The position numbers and the translations under genes are program-made. DNA of 64,000 nt from the NCBI GenBank assembly GCA_033239525.1, contig BSYO01000014.1, positions 18,026,021 to 18,090,020 of the forward strand. The letters are read 5' to 3'. Below are positions 10,598 through 23,200 of the stretch, piece after piece. The DNA is from Nepenthes gracilis (lineage: Eukaryota > Streptophyta > Magnoliopsida > Caryophyllales > Nepenthaceae). The notes below the pieces were generated by a model. The model was not told the origin of the DNA and ran no database searches. It saw nothing but the letters and a program-made list of their open reading frames with translations. Positions within the stretch are counted from its first letter, which is position 1. Each line of letters begins with the position of its first letter.

Positions 10598-12560
10598 TAT
10601 TTAAACCAGACGACGACGTTGATTTCTACTCCCTTTATTCCTGTGGTTTTCGAGAGACGAATGGGCTGCCCGAAAGTAGAGAGCTCTTCCTCTTCTCACG
10701 TTTCGAATGGTGCGTCATGGTGTCCGCAATACCAAGTCGCTGACCGAGGGGTACATAGCCTCTCTTAGGGTAGACTATGCGATTCCGCAACTGAGTTCCG
10801 TGTTCCCGGCGCTCGGGAGAGAGCCACGCCCCAGAGGAGGGCTTTATTACGGTGTACGAACATCATCGAGGGGGGGCCGTTTTCGTTGAATTGCACGCGG
10901 TGGTCAAGTAACCAGGAGTCCCATTAGCAAGGCTTCATCCCAATGCCTTGCGATCCAGTATCTCTCGTGCGTCTTCGCCCTTATGCGCGGTCGCCTTGAT
11001 CTGGCGGCGAGGATAATTTTTCGGGCCCACGGAGTCGGAGGATGGATATCGCTTTCCCTCGCCCGAGGTTCAATCTTGCGGCACCAATCCCGACTCCGTG
11101 AAAGGTTGGAAGGAGCGCTTCTTCTTTTGCGGGAGCCTTTTGATTATGAGCTTCCAAGGCGTGGGGCCCGATCTCGGAGTACTTAGGGACAAGCCCACCG
11201 GCGAAGACGAGAATCCTCGCCGGCTGCTGTCCCCTTAAGGCGGAGGAAAAAAGGTTCTCGATCGGGGTTATTTCCTTACATCATCACGTTCGAGATCGGC
11301 GGATGGGGACCTCCTGCCGAGGTTGGCGATAGCCCGATCTGTAAGGATTTTCTGGAGAGGCTGTCACTTCCCCCTTGGCGAGAGAAACGAGGAAGAAAGC
11401 CGTTCTTTGTCGTCGTCGAGTGATGATGAAGACACGGCTGCCCTTAAATAAGGAAGCCGAAGGGACTCCTTTGAGGAGGTCAGGAATTTAGTCCTTCCAG
11501 CTGCGTGGGAAGGCTCCAAAGAGACTGCACGAGCGGGTCGCGCAGGGAAGCTTGCCGCACCCTGTCGACTTCGATTGGAGCTAGCCGCTCGCGAAGTCTG
11601 CGAGGTACTCTGGGATCCATCCTTTGGCGGCTGAAGGCGGCAGGGACGACGTCGCCATATTGGAGGGCCCCGGAGGGGCCATTTATCTGCGTGCGAGGCA
11701 AGCCAGGAGGCCGGGATCTGCGGGTCGCGGCGATTCTTGTGGAGCCCATTTGTGTGCGAGGCCTCCCGAAGACCTTTGTACTTTTGGAGGTTGGGGCCAT
11801 TCAGGCTCATGTGAAAGGAAGAGGACGTGGAAAGCCCCGTCGTTCCTACGGCGGCTAGCCTTCAGTCGCCCTCCTCGCGATCGAGAAACCCAGGCGGGGA
11901 GAGGTTCTTTTAGATGAACTCGCGCGGGCCGCATGTTCGAGGTTTGCAGCAGGTTTGCACCGCTCTGCTGCCTTGGTACAGTGGCGAAGGCGGCGGGGCG
12001 TCCTCACGCAAGAAACCCAGTGCTCTACGGCGGGCGGCCTTCGGCCCGACCCTCCCGGTCGAGGAAGCCGAGCCCCGGGAGATCGCACGCTTCCGCGCGT
12101 CGGCAGTTGCTTCTTTTGGACTTCTTCCTTTGTTGTTTATTTTGGTAATGTTTGATCTTTCCTTCCATGACGGGTTCGGTGATGCGATCCCCTTCGAGGT
12201 GCAGTGACTCTTTTCGCGGGGACTGGGAGCGGGCCAACATCGGCGGGCATCAACTATCGCATCTCTTACGGGGAGATCGGGCAGCTGCGGAGAGTTGATG
12301 GAGGGCCTTCTTTTGCGGAGGAAAGAATCGCGAGGTTAGTTGGAGATGTGGTTGGTCGACATTCTCCATCATCGATGGATACTCGCTATTGGGGCCCGGC
12401 ATCCGCTTGTGTCGTAGGATCGTCTCCTGGCGGCTCCCAACGTCCCGGTGGCGTCCTCCATCCGAGGAACGCCGGGGGTGGTGAGGCGTCGCGCCCGAAG
12501 ACTTTCCGGAGGAAGCGGGTCCATCGAGTCTTCCGATTAGCCTTTATTCTTTGTTGAGTT
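10598..12560 (+). pseudogene. Tat1 antisense cassette C, PF04195-like remnant
   Basis: TATTTAAA at 10598-10605 is 63 bp before ATG 10661. After frameshifts the readable pieces include LRVDYAIPQLSSVF (about 10.77 kb) and VKGWKERFFF (about 11.10-11.13 kb). These match the N-terminal LRVGYHIPSELAHL and the NWKNCFFF stretch of Tat2 cassette C. GWK-x-RFFF followed by a WG-P-like stretch is typical of PF04195, named 'putative gypsy type transposon', as I remember that family. The downstream 1.4 kb has open stretches in several frames but nothing I can assign. It is heavily broken. Confidence 0.5.
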
Positions 12561-13135
12561 TTGAGATTGGCTTATGTATTTGTACCACATCATGTTTTTG
12601 CATGAATGAGAAGCGTCTTTTACACTTCGTGTCCATGCTCTTTCTATTCTTGCTTTTCGCTTTTGTTTCCGTTCGTTGAATTGTGTTTCATGTTTGAACA
12701 TTGGGCTCTTTGGAGCCGTTGTTAAGGTCCTATCCAGCGCCTTCTTGCGTGGTGCTCGTCCTTCGTAAGAGGATGTCATCTGACTCACACGTTTGAGGGG
12801 CTTGATCCGGTGAAGCGGATGTCGTTGCCAAGCCCCGGAGCCTCAACGAACAGATTTGCCGAGGTAAGGACTCTGGGTCTAGGACTCGGTCGCGTATGAT
12901 TGCGGGAGGTGTGTCGCTCCGCCAAAGCGTTATAATCACCAAGTTGAGGTCCTAGCCCACGACCATTTGTAGGCGAGGGTGCTCTCTTCCGTTAGAGAAG
13001 GTCGCCGCATGCCTGCGATTCTTTGCCCCTAATGTAGTGTGGGGACTCGGGGCTGCCTAATGTTTTGAACGGGTCGTTGGCGTGTAGCCTTTGGAATGGA
13101 CCGCCTGGATCCTTTGTCCTAGCCTACGACTGGAC

Positions 13136-13255
13136 GCCTCCGGGCTGTCTAGCACGGGGCTTAGTTTCTGAGTGGCCGCTGGGGCCTTTTGGCGCGGAGC
13201 CATGGTGAGTAAAGCCGTCCCCGGGCCATCAGGCGTGAGGACGGAGTTACAGGCA
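13136..13255. repeat. Degenerate approx. 40-bp tandem units in Tat1
   Basis: Three diverged units can be read, with the pattern GCCGCTGGGGCCTTTTGGCGCGGAGCC and variants. They occupy the same place, just beyond the pol stop, as the clearer minisatellite of Tat2. Confidence 0.45.
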
Positions 13256-13468
13256 GTCTCGCTTTGGACCGCAGCGAGCCAAAACGGACGAATGCTTGTC
13301 CTCCCAACTTAGATCTAGGTCGTTTGATTTAAGAATGCAATGCATGGCATTAACTCACACAAATGAATATGCAGCATGATAGAGCAATTATGATAATCAA
13401 AGATAAAACTCATGTTCAAGCACTCATTATGATGCATGCGTGTGCGACTTACCTGAGTCGGAGTTGCA

Positions 13469-16400
13469 TCACTGGTAATATTTTCTTAAGTTGGCGGCGT
13501 TCCAGGTCCGCGGGACAAGTTTGCCGTTAATGCGCTCCGCTCGGAGGATTGCGGAGACGAAGAACGCGGGGAGAGTTTGTTCCTATTTGCGATCTTTCCC
13601 GCCGCCTCTACGCTCCGGAGGACGGATCTCCAACTTCCGGTGGCGTGCCTTCACTCGCTTGTTGTAGTACCGCGCGACTCGCTGTTGGTAGATCTGCGGT
13701 TCTAAGTCGTGCGGCGTCTCGAACTTCCGAGAGCAAGTCGGACTTTCCGTAGCCTTCGTTCATTGGTATTTGGGTGAAGCATTCGATCCGCAGGCTTGGC
13801 ATTCCCATTTCTCACGGGCACCACGGCCTCGGCCCCAAAGCAAAGGTTGAGGGCGTCTCCTTGTTAGTTCTCTCGCATGATCGTTACATGCGAGACTGAC
13901 GGTAGCTCCTCGTCCAAGAGCCCCTGCGTCTTCCGGCTGGTTTTTAAGCAATGTGCGGTTGGTGACTTCGACTGCCGCCCGTTTGCTTGAGGGTGCGCCA
14001 CGGACGTGTGCACCGGTTTAATGCGGAGGTCGTGTGCCGTGAAGCGTTTGCGGTGAATTGGGTTCCGTTATCGGTCACTTCGACTTGAGGAATCCCAAAG
14101 TGGCAAACAATGCCCCGACGGAGGAAGTCCGTAATCTTTGCGAACGACTTCCACCCATTTTGTGAAGTAGTCGATGCCAACGATCAAGAATTTTCTTTGT
14201 CAAGCTGACCATTGGTAGGGGTCCAGAGTATGTCAAGCCCCATTGTGCGAACGGCCATGGGGATTGGAGGTAGTGCGGCTCAGGTGTGCGGCTGGTGCGT
14301 CATATTGCCATGGACTCGGCAACTTTCACACTTGTGGGACGAACTCCATAGCATCGCGTTTTATGAGTGGGCCAGTAGAACCCTTCTTTGCATGACGTTG
14401 AACGCTAGGTTCTTCCCGCCAACGTGTGACCCGACATGACCCCAAGTGTACTTACGCCAACGCGTAGTCGGCTTCCTCGGGAGCAAGGCACTTGAGGATA
14501 GGGGTGGAATAGTATAGTCTCCCATTTAAGACCGTGTACCACCTGCTTTGTCTTCATGATTCGCAGCCGTTGGTGGCAAAGCTTCTTCAGTCAGGAACTT
14601 TATGTACGGAGTCATCCAGTTGTCCCTAGTGTTGACATGAAGGACTTCTTTATCTTCGGCATCGATGCTGGGCACGTTCGGACTTCCCTGGGCTCCCTTG
14701 CGTCTTGCTCTCTGATTACGGCGGCGCGTCCGGGCGATTTTGGTAGCGTTAGTTATCCGTTCTCGGGATATGTTCGATCTCAAATCGACGAACTCGTGGA
14801 TCGGGGCCCTTACTCTCGCGGGTACCTCACAAGTTGTGGGTTCGAGAATGGAAAGTTCCCCTTCTGATTGACCACGAGTTCGGAGTCACTACGCACGACC
14901 AATGACCGCGCGGAACACTCCCTCCTGCGCGGTCGTAGGTTTACTCCGCAACGTTATTCATGGTAGGAAGGCCAATGTAACAGCATACGATCTCCAGCGA
15001 TAGAGCTCCATTTGCTGTTTTGAGGTAGACGATCCGTCTACGTTTAAGGTCCACACAGTGGATCGTCGTGCTCGTATCTCTGGATTGTTGCCTTCGTCTG
15101 TCTTTGGCGTCACCGCCTCGACGATAAAGTCTGCCGCGCTTTGTCCTTTCCACGGCGTACGGGCCGAAACTCTAAGTCGAATTCTCCGAGTTCAATGCCC
15201 ACTTTAACCCGGCTGGCGTCTCTGGTTTCGCAAAATCGTCTTGGCGGCTGGTCAAAACGATCGGTGTATTTGGAAGTAAGGTCGCGACTCAGCGCCCGCA
15301 TATTAAGCGCCGGCGCCATCTTTTCGGCGTGCGGATAGCGAAGCATCTATTTGCTTGCCTTAGCTCCGCTACTCCGCTACAAGAGTACGGGCCGACGGCG
15401 ATGTGGCCGGGTAGAGGTAGAGATCTTCCCCTTCGCGCGGCGAGCTTAAGAGGGCGCTGCGAGAGAGGTAAGTCTTGAAGGCTTCGTCACATTCTTCATT
15501 CCACTTGAACCCGTGCGATTTCGTGCCCCTTAGCGCCTTAAAGAAGGGCAAATACTTCTCGGTGACTTGGCCAAGGAACCGTGAGAGGGCGGCTATCCGC
15601 CTTGTCAGCTTCTGGACTTCCTTTATCGTTCGCGGAGGGTTCAAGTCGAGTATTGCTTTGATCTTCTCTGGATTGGCTTCTATTCCGCGCTGGGATACAA
15701 TGAAGCCTAAGAACTTCCCGGAGGTCACTCCGAATGCGCATTTGACAGGGTTGAGCTTCATCCCATGCCGTCGGAGGATCTGAAAAGTCTCATCTAGGTC
15801 GTTGACGTGGTGGCTCGCGACTTTGCTTTTCACAAGCATGTCGTCGACGTACACCTCCACGTTCCGTCCGATCTGAGTTTTGAACATTTTGTTGACAAGG
15901 AAATACGTGGCGCTGCATTCTTGAGACCAAAGGGCATCATTTTGTAGCAATATGTCCCTTGACTGTCATGAATGAGGTGTGCTCCTCGTCTTGGGGTCCA
16001 TCCGGATCAGGTTGTATTATGCGTCCATGAAATTCGTGCCGGATGTGGAATCCATTTTCAGTCGATCCTAGGAGCGGAAAGCTATCTTTGGGGCGAGGGC
16101 CTTGTTCACGTCGTGAAGTCGACACACATCCGCCACTTGCCGATCTTTTTCACCGGCCACGACGTTGGATAGCCACTCGGTCTTGGACTTCTCTAAAGGC
16201 GTCAGAGCCTCTTCACTTCTTCCCCGATGGCGACGACTTCTCAACTTCGACGGAGTGGTTCCTCCGCTTCGCAAGAATGGGTTTTAACTTGTGGACTATG
16301 ACTTGGCCGATATCCGGGCATGTTGGGGACCCGGACAAACACGTCGGAGTTAGCCACGAGGAAAGTAATCACTGTCGCGATCCGCACGTTGAAGGATCTC

Positions 16401-17000
16401 CCAGCGTTGACGCATCGCGGGATCGGAAGGATCGAGGCGGGATCGCCTCGGTTTCCTCTTTAGGCGGCGTCTCGTCGCGGAGGTCAGTCTTCGCTAGTTT
16501 GCATGGTGCCACGGGGTTGACTTGGGACGGGTAAAGAGTTCGCCCCATTTCTTGGTCTCCCGGAACTTCTCCCACGCCCCGTGGGGTGGGAAATTTCACC
16601 TTTAGGTACGGGATGGGCGTCACGGCCTCGAAGGTCATCAAGAAGAAGTGTCAGAATATGGCATTGTAGACGGACGGAAGGTCGATGACGAGGAACGCCA
16701 ACTCGCGCGTCAAAGCGCGGGTGGGTTCCCATCGTGACTTCCGATCGCACTATCCCTTGCTTTCGAACCGGCTCGTTGTCGGGCCGTACAATGGTCCGTT
16801 CTGACCTTCATTTGGTTCCGTTTTAGTCCAAGTTTAATGAATGCGGTGAGATACGACCAAATTTTGTGAGCTTCCATTATCAATGAAGACCGTTTAGGTT
16901 GGTAGTCATCACCACCGGTGAAACAAGGGCCGATACAATAAGGGGTCGAGTATGGGAGAGGTTACATGAGCCTCGCTACTAAAGCTAATGACATCATTCC
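13469..17000 (-). pseudogene. pol: Tat1 pol: protease, RT, RNase H, aRNase H, integrase
   Basis: Reading leftwards: the protease active-site region is VFIDNGSS (16890-16868). RT begins near 16125. A 193-residue open stretch (15950-15369) holds VEVYVDDMLVKS, FLGFIVSQRGIEANPEKI and the connection segment. A first RNase H remnant ends near 15110. A second, aRNH-type RNase H lies around 15153-14941. Integrase includes CHFGIPQVEVTDNGTQF near 14.08 kb. The polyprotein ends with LVPRTWNAANLRKYYQ and a stop at 13471-13469. Multiple frameshifts lie between these blocks, so no functional polyprotein can be translated. Confidence 0.88.
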
Positions 17001-17029
17001 TAGCCCCTATCTTCGCCCGCTTGTGGCCG

Positions 17030-18522
17030 GGAAGTCGTCTCAGTGGCGCTCGTGGCGTCGGCGGAAGAGATGATGTGGACTACGCCGCGGCCGTGCGGGC
17101 TCTCGGAGGCTCCCCGGGTTCACCGTCGAGGGGGCGGGTTCGACCCGAACTCTTAGTGTCGGATCGGATCTTGATCTCCTTGCAGGGGGTGCGGCGGTTC
17201 TCGGCCCGAGTGCCCCAGACGGTGGCTGGCGTGCCAGATTCGATCTGCCGCATTTGGGGACCCTTCGGCGTTTTTGGCCGATTGAAGAATTTTTCATCCT
17301 GGATCTGCATCAGGATGTTTGCACGGCTGTCGTTAAGCGGGGTCAGAGAGGTCCTGCTGTAATCCCTTTTAGAACCCCCGTGGCCGGGTTTGCTTCGGCG
17401 CTCAGAAATGGCTATTCATTGTCCCTCTTTCTCCCTCCAGAAGCTCTAGGGGCTTCCAGGGGCCGGTCCACTCGCTCGGGGCGCTTCACCTCGTTGGCCT
17501 CTTCGGCCGTGATGTACGCCCGAGCAATGGTCTCAGCCTCCGGTTCGAGGAGGCCGGGTGCGACAGATGTCTTGAAGAAGTCCCCGCCGCGAGTGGCGAC
17601 GAAGGCGTTGAACTCGTCGGAGAGGTGCGGGATCCGCATCGCCTCGGTGATGAAACAGTCAGAAACCGCTTCAAAGCTTTCATCTTGCCTCTGTCGGAGG
17701 CGGACCAGTCACCCGTGGTTTTGAAGTTTGCCGGCAAGCTCGTCGAGAACGAGCGTATGGAGTTCGGGAAGGCCGTGGAACCAGGCGGCGCGTCACCCCT
17801 AAGGGTGACGGGGAAGCTTGGCACATCGCTCGCCCATTGTAGAGAGAGGTGGGTGCTAAGAAGCGATTGAGATGGTCCATCGGGTCCTTGCTTCGTCGTA
17901 TAATAGGCATTTGAACTTGCTCGTGCAAATTGCGTCCCGCAAGTCCATGGCGAAGGGCGATCTACGAAGGTCGGCGGAGGAGGGTGTGGGTTTCTCCTTA
18001 TGCGGGGGTGTCCCACAACACCTTGAGAAAAAGTAGAGCCTCTTCGCGCATTGAGGACGTCACGGAGCTCCGTGTTGCCGGGAGGTGCGTGCAGGCTCGT
18101 CGAGGTGGCGACTCTCCGCCCGAGAGGCGCGTTCGCCGTTGGAGCCTGCGGCGGGTGGCCTCCTGTTGCCACGCGAGTTACGGGGTTACGCCATTGTCGT
18201 CGTCGTCGGCGGGATGGCTTTCCGCCTCGTTCGCCATCCTCACTTGGTTTTTTCTGCGGTCGAGACGGTTGGCTCGCCTCCTGCGAGCGGCTTCTCGATG
18301 CCTTTCTCTCTTGGAGGTGGAGGCCTCGGCTGCTGGAGGAGCGGCCCCGGGCCAGGCAGTTCCGATGTTCGCACACACGACGAGGAGGATCTCCTTCAGA
18401 GTATCTAAAAGGCGGCGGACGTCGAGCCCCTGATTATTTGCTTGGTTCCCCGTGGGGGGAACTCCGTCTTGGACGGTGGCTTCCACCGCGGGAGCACTAG
18501 TTTGTACTCGGGTGTTCACCAT
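17030..18522 (-). pseudogene. gag: Tat1 gag
   Basis: The start ATG (18522) opens MVNTRVQTSAPAVEATVQDG and runs 114 codons to a stop at 18178. Gag then continues in other frames. DPMDHLNRFLAPTSLYNG, a Retrotrans_gag landmark, lies near 17.88 kb; ARAYITAEEANEVKRP near 17.5 kb; and ANILMQIQDEKFF near 17.3 kb leads into a decayed nucleocapsid-like segment. Tat2 gag has the same MVNTR start. At least two frameshifts make it non-functional as read. Confidence 0.8.
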
Positions 18523-18568
18523 TTTCTGTTGTTCAGCTGCTGATGGGAAAGAGACACTTGGCTTATTT

Positions 18569-18588
18569 CGATTTCCCAGTGGCGCAAA
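18569..18588 (-). other. Tat1 primer-binding-site region
   Basis: On the minus strand, directly inside the 5' LTR, the sequence is TTTGCGCCACTGGG. It resembles the TTTGGCGCC-type PBS common in Tat elements with one G lost. I do not assign the tRNA. Confidence 0.55.
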
Positions 18589-19459
18589 TGCGGCCCGGGC
18601 CCAAGGTTGTTCACGGATTAGGAGCCGCCGGTTCTAAGCGTGCGGTTGCTCGGAAGAAGGGTCCGGTCTCCGCTTGAACTGGACTGCCACAACACAAACA
18701 ACGAACAAGAGGTCAATGGTCCAGCAGGATTTCTCCCACCGAGGCTGCTCCTTTGAAATTCCCATGATAAACGGAAATGGCGCAAGCTAAAGTGGTGCGC
18801 GGAGAAATCTTTGAAGCGAGAGAGGTGCTTGTGCGGTGATGTGGAGAAATGAAATGATGGGAAGGCCCGTAGTGCTGCCATGATGGGTGGCTAACTTTCC
18901 GTGATCTCGGAGGATCTTTCCAGTCGGCTAGATGAGGCGATGATCTGTCTTGACCCGTCACTCTCGTGTTTTTGAGAAGAAGGAAGCAGATGATCAAGGA
19001 TGCTCCATTTGAATGCTTGATTCGAAGGGTCATAAAGAGTGTGGAAGATTGATCGAAAAGTCCCTTTCTCTGTGGGGTGTGAGGGTTCTTATACGCCTCA
19101 TCCCGTTGGACTCTTGGGCGCCAAAACGCCCGTTGCTTGGGCTATCATCATTGTCATGGGTCACGGCCACGCCGGATGTCTATTGCCGTCTGCAAAGGCT
19201 TCTTTGCGTTATTGACCACGCCCGATTTTCCCCGAGCGGGGATTGGTTGCCGTCGCAGACGAAAATGGGTGGCGTTAAGGCTGCGAACGCTCTATTGGCT
19301 AGCCTTTTTCCTTTGTTCGCGACGCATTTAATCTTGTTGCAGTTACCATTGCCTCCTTCCGCCGTTGTGGGCTTGCGTCTTTCAACATGCCTCTCGTGGG
19401 CTTCCTGATCTCCTCGATGGGCACAGGCACAGTCTCGGGCCGGGACATGGGACCCAACA
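18589..19459 (-). repeat. Tat1 right LTR (5' LTR of the element)
   Basis: It starts TGCGGCCCGGGCCC, lacking two T's found in the left LTR, and ends GGGACCCAACA. The flanking GAATC (19460-19464) completes the target duplication. Confidence 0.88.
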
Positions 19460-19464
19460 GAATC

Positions 19465-20299
19465 TATTCATAAGCTCAACTGACCCAATACAAAAATGAT
19501 AAATAAAATAATAGATTTAAATTCATTAATAATTTAATTAAAAATTTTTTACAGCCTAAACTAAATTTTTATTGAACCTATAAAAGTAAAATTAATTGCT
19601 ATAATCTATTTACCCACAAAATAAATAACATGAATGTTCTAGATTTATCTTAGTTTTAATATGCTAAAATTGATTTTTCATTATAATTTTTTAAAATCAC
19701 TTAAGTTAAGAATAAAATGGATTCCCCCCTGCCCCACTTATGCAACATACCACGTATCAGATAGCTGTGGCTCAGAACACCATCAATTGAGCATCTCAAA
19801 GCTGACAAAAACCTTAGAACACTAACCATGGTTTAAAATCACAGTGTCACAGATCATATTTAAATCTATAACTTTAACAGTAGAAACTATGACAGATTGA
19901 TTTTGACATATCAACTCAGAAAAAAAAAAAAAACATTAGTAAAAAAAATAAAACATGGTCAACCATGGTTATATACTGTCCACAACCTATTTGCCAAGGG
20001 AGAATGCATGTTAAAGCACATTTCTTGCATGTAAGTAGAACCAACACTAGTATCATACACAAGGAGAACCCATCTACCTTTCTCCGGTGAAGTACGCGGC
20101 TGCTATTTTTATTTCATTTTCTTTTTTCCATGATCTACGATACTATTGTCAGCTATATCGCCGTTTATGTTTATCATGATTCTTCATCGGGAACACTTGA
20201 GTAGCCGCGGCTCTCTACCTTGATCTCGTTAGCTTTTATAATCACCCGCGAAATTTTCCAAGACCTGAACAAACTTATCCTGAAACAGCAGCAAAAATC
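19465..20299. other. 3' flank of the ceramidase-like gene
   Basis: AT-rich sequence between the Tat1 target duplication and the minus-strand ceramidase stop codon. The part next to 20300 should be its 3' UTR. I see nothing else. Confidence 0.6.
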
Positions 20300-23200
20300 T
20301 CATGACTGCATTAAATATATGGGATTTTGGGTAAGATTAGCTGCATTAATGGGGAGCGAATACCTATTTGTTTCAGTAGTTCTCTTTGCAAGCATAAGCA
20401 TCAAGAATACAGGCACCACAGCAGCAAACAAATGCTTGAGAGTATGGCCACTAACTATATGATGAGTTAACTTGTAGATTGGTTTATCCTCTGCCTCTTC
20501 TATCTTTGCCAATAAATAGAATGCTGCAAAATGGAGATGCAAGAGCTAAGTAAAAGTACCCAAAGATCGGAAAACCAAACAGACCCCTCCTGTTTAAATT
20601 AAGAAGTACGACTCAGCCTTCAGTGTTACAACTTGGTGCTCTTTTGTGAAAAGCCAAAAGCTCTTGACATAGAAAGATTTGGTCTAGTATGTTTACTTTC
20701 ATTTTCGGCCTATTTGAGACTAAAATGGGTGGGGCGGTGACCTTGTCTTAAAATAAGATCTAGACTACTTTAAGGGCACCCAAGCGCCTTTGCCCATAGA
20801 GAATACTGGGAACACAAATATTTGGAAAGTTCTATATAGCAAGCCACAAACCTGCAGCCCAGAGCCAATAAGTAGAATGTGTATACATTGGAGGCAGCAA
20901 GAGAGCCATTAACGGAAGCGCAATACATGGCACAAATTGCACTAACCCATAAGGTCGAAGGTCATCAAAAAACCTGCAGGGGAAGATACCATTCATTAGG
21001 CGTCATAGGAAAGACAAGAAAAACACCAGAACAAGTTTCAATTTGCATTCCACAGTCCTTCAGTAAAGGCCCAATTTTGAGGAATTTGCTTTAGTTTGTA
21101 TTGATGTAAGGCATTTTGGGCACATAGTATAAAATCTTTAGAAACTTTGTAGGCCTTAAAAGAGTGTTGACAGCCTTTAGGGGTTGCCGCAACAAAGAAT
21201 ACATAACCGTGGACATATTCTGTTGTTTACATGTGAATTCATTTAGGCAGCATCGCCCTGCTCATATTTTTTCCCAAAAAAAATTAAAGAACAAGGAAAA
21301 CAAAACAGTGAAATTACTAGAATCAAACATATTTCACGCAGAAACATTTTTTACACTTAGCAAAAGCTAAAACTTGAAGAACACAGCACTTGGGTAGCCC
21401 TCCTTTCCAATACTTTGAGTGCTGCTCACATCTCACCCCTCCTTACCCACTTTAGTCACTTATTTGTTCTATCTGAATAAAAGAGAATCTCATTCTATAG
21501 GAGTTGCAAGCGGCAACAAGATCATTTTTCATGTTACAAATTCTTTTTGTTCTTCACATCAAATTTCCAGTGCCTATGGGTATGTCAAATGATGTTGGCT
21601 TCATTGCATAATGTTGTTTCTGCAACTATGCAAAAAAGAAAAAAGTTTGACCTAAAGTATCTCACTTTATTCATTGAAGCTTCATTTCAGTGCCAATTTG
21701 GGCTTCCACTATATTCAACCACATTTTGTCAAGTTTTGTGGAGCTATGCAGCACAGTTTTGGTCCCTCTGAGAATGTTCCCAGCTTGCCCTATGTAAAAT
21801 GATTGATCGTTTGCAGTTTAATGAGCTTAATCTATGTGGGGACTTTTGCAATAGGAAAAAGCTATAGGTTTGAATTCCAAGTAAGCCTATTTGTGCATCT
21901 ATTGGTAATCACCTTAGCTCCTGTGAAAGTACAACCCTACACCAGTACATTTGCTCATCATGTACTTCAGTTGATGATAATTATTGGGTAGAAAATGATA
22001 ATTGTTAAGAACATGTGAGATAATCTATAACATATTGCTAAGATAATTCAACATCCGAAGAATTAAGCATAGTTGAGATAGTTCAAATCTTTCAAAAATC
22101 TAAATTTATCTGAGATTAACAAACATTTATAAAAAGTTTCAGTCTACCAATATCTCCTTTAGAGGCATGATGAACTTCTTGAAAAACCCTGAGAGAAAAG
22201 CTAAAATAAAGCCGGACTCATCTTTCAAAACCAGACCTCACAGGAACTGAAAAAAAATTCCCAAGCTGATTGTATCATATATAATGAAGTAAAAAAGATT
22301 TAATCCAGCATCACCTGGCAATTATGCAAAGCTCTTTTTTTTATACAGATTTTCTGAATTCTTCATCCAATTAAATTAAGACTGCAACACCAAAAGCTGT
22401 TGTAGCATCATTGCTTCAAACTGATCTAATTACCATCAACACATGAAAAGTGTAGGCAGAGTCTAGTATCAATTTTTACAAAGAATTGAAAAGAGACAAA
22501 TATAAAGTTGTTTGTTTACTAGGGATTTCAGGAGATTTGCCCATAAGTTTAAAGCCTTAAAGCTTTCTAGGTTCACCTGCCAAGTTCATAGGCCTAATTA
22601 CATCTTCTAGGCGACAGTATTTCTCTTGCCCATGAAAGTGATCAGGAAAATTGAAACTCTTCTCCGAAAGTTTCTCTGGCATAGTTGCAGTGATGGGCAT
22701 GCATCAGCAAAGGTTGCTTGAGATTATGTGTGCAAACACAAGGAAGAAGGGGGTTTGGGTATAGGTAAAAGCTTCCAACTAGTAATAAAGCCTCCTTTCA
22801 CAGCGGTTGTGGGATTTACGTCTGAGGATAAATCTTGCTGGGTGGGTTGATTTTGATGCTATAGTCTTAGGGATAGATGTATTTGGACTATTAAGATTCC
22901 TAATAATGCCCCTTGGAATTTGAAGAATATTTTGAGTCTTTGGAGTGATATTCGCTCATTTGTTTCATATTCCATTGGTGGTGGGGCTGATATGAAAATC
23001 TGGAGTGGTAGATGACACCATCTAGGCATGTTATTGGAGCAGCGTCTTGATTCATTTATCACATTGGTGCATCAAATTCCACTTCAATCTCGAGTGAGTC
23101 ATAATATCTATGAGAATTCCAGGTGATGGACGAATGAACAAGATCCTTGACTGAAATTATCATGTCTATGCCATCTTACAACCCTAATTTGATTGCCGGC

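Larger units (their letters stand above)
7661..19459 (-). mobile_element. Tat1: Ty3/gypsy LTR retrotransposon, Tat-type, full length but decayed
   Basis: The element is 11.8 kb with LTRs of 894 and 871 bp that end GGGACCCAACA, and a GAATC target duplication on both sides. The coding strand is minus: primer-binding site next to the right LTR, polypurine tract next to the left LTR, then gag (from 18522), protease, reverse transcriptase with YVDDMLVKS, two RNase H regions and integrase, ending at 13469. The pol order and the second, later RNase H suit the Tat group. About 4.9 kb between the pol stop and the left LTR carries plus-strand, antisense coding content. Frameshifts and stops interrupt most domains. 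The element stands out as a GC-rich block in AT-rich DNA. Confidence 0.93.

Noticed and set aside
7583..19000. Many plus-strand open frames opposite Tat1 gag and pol (13.5-18.5 kb)
   Set aside because: GC-rich coding DNA gives shadow frames on the other strand. Only the post-pol region has conserved antisense content.
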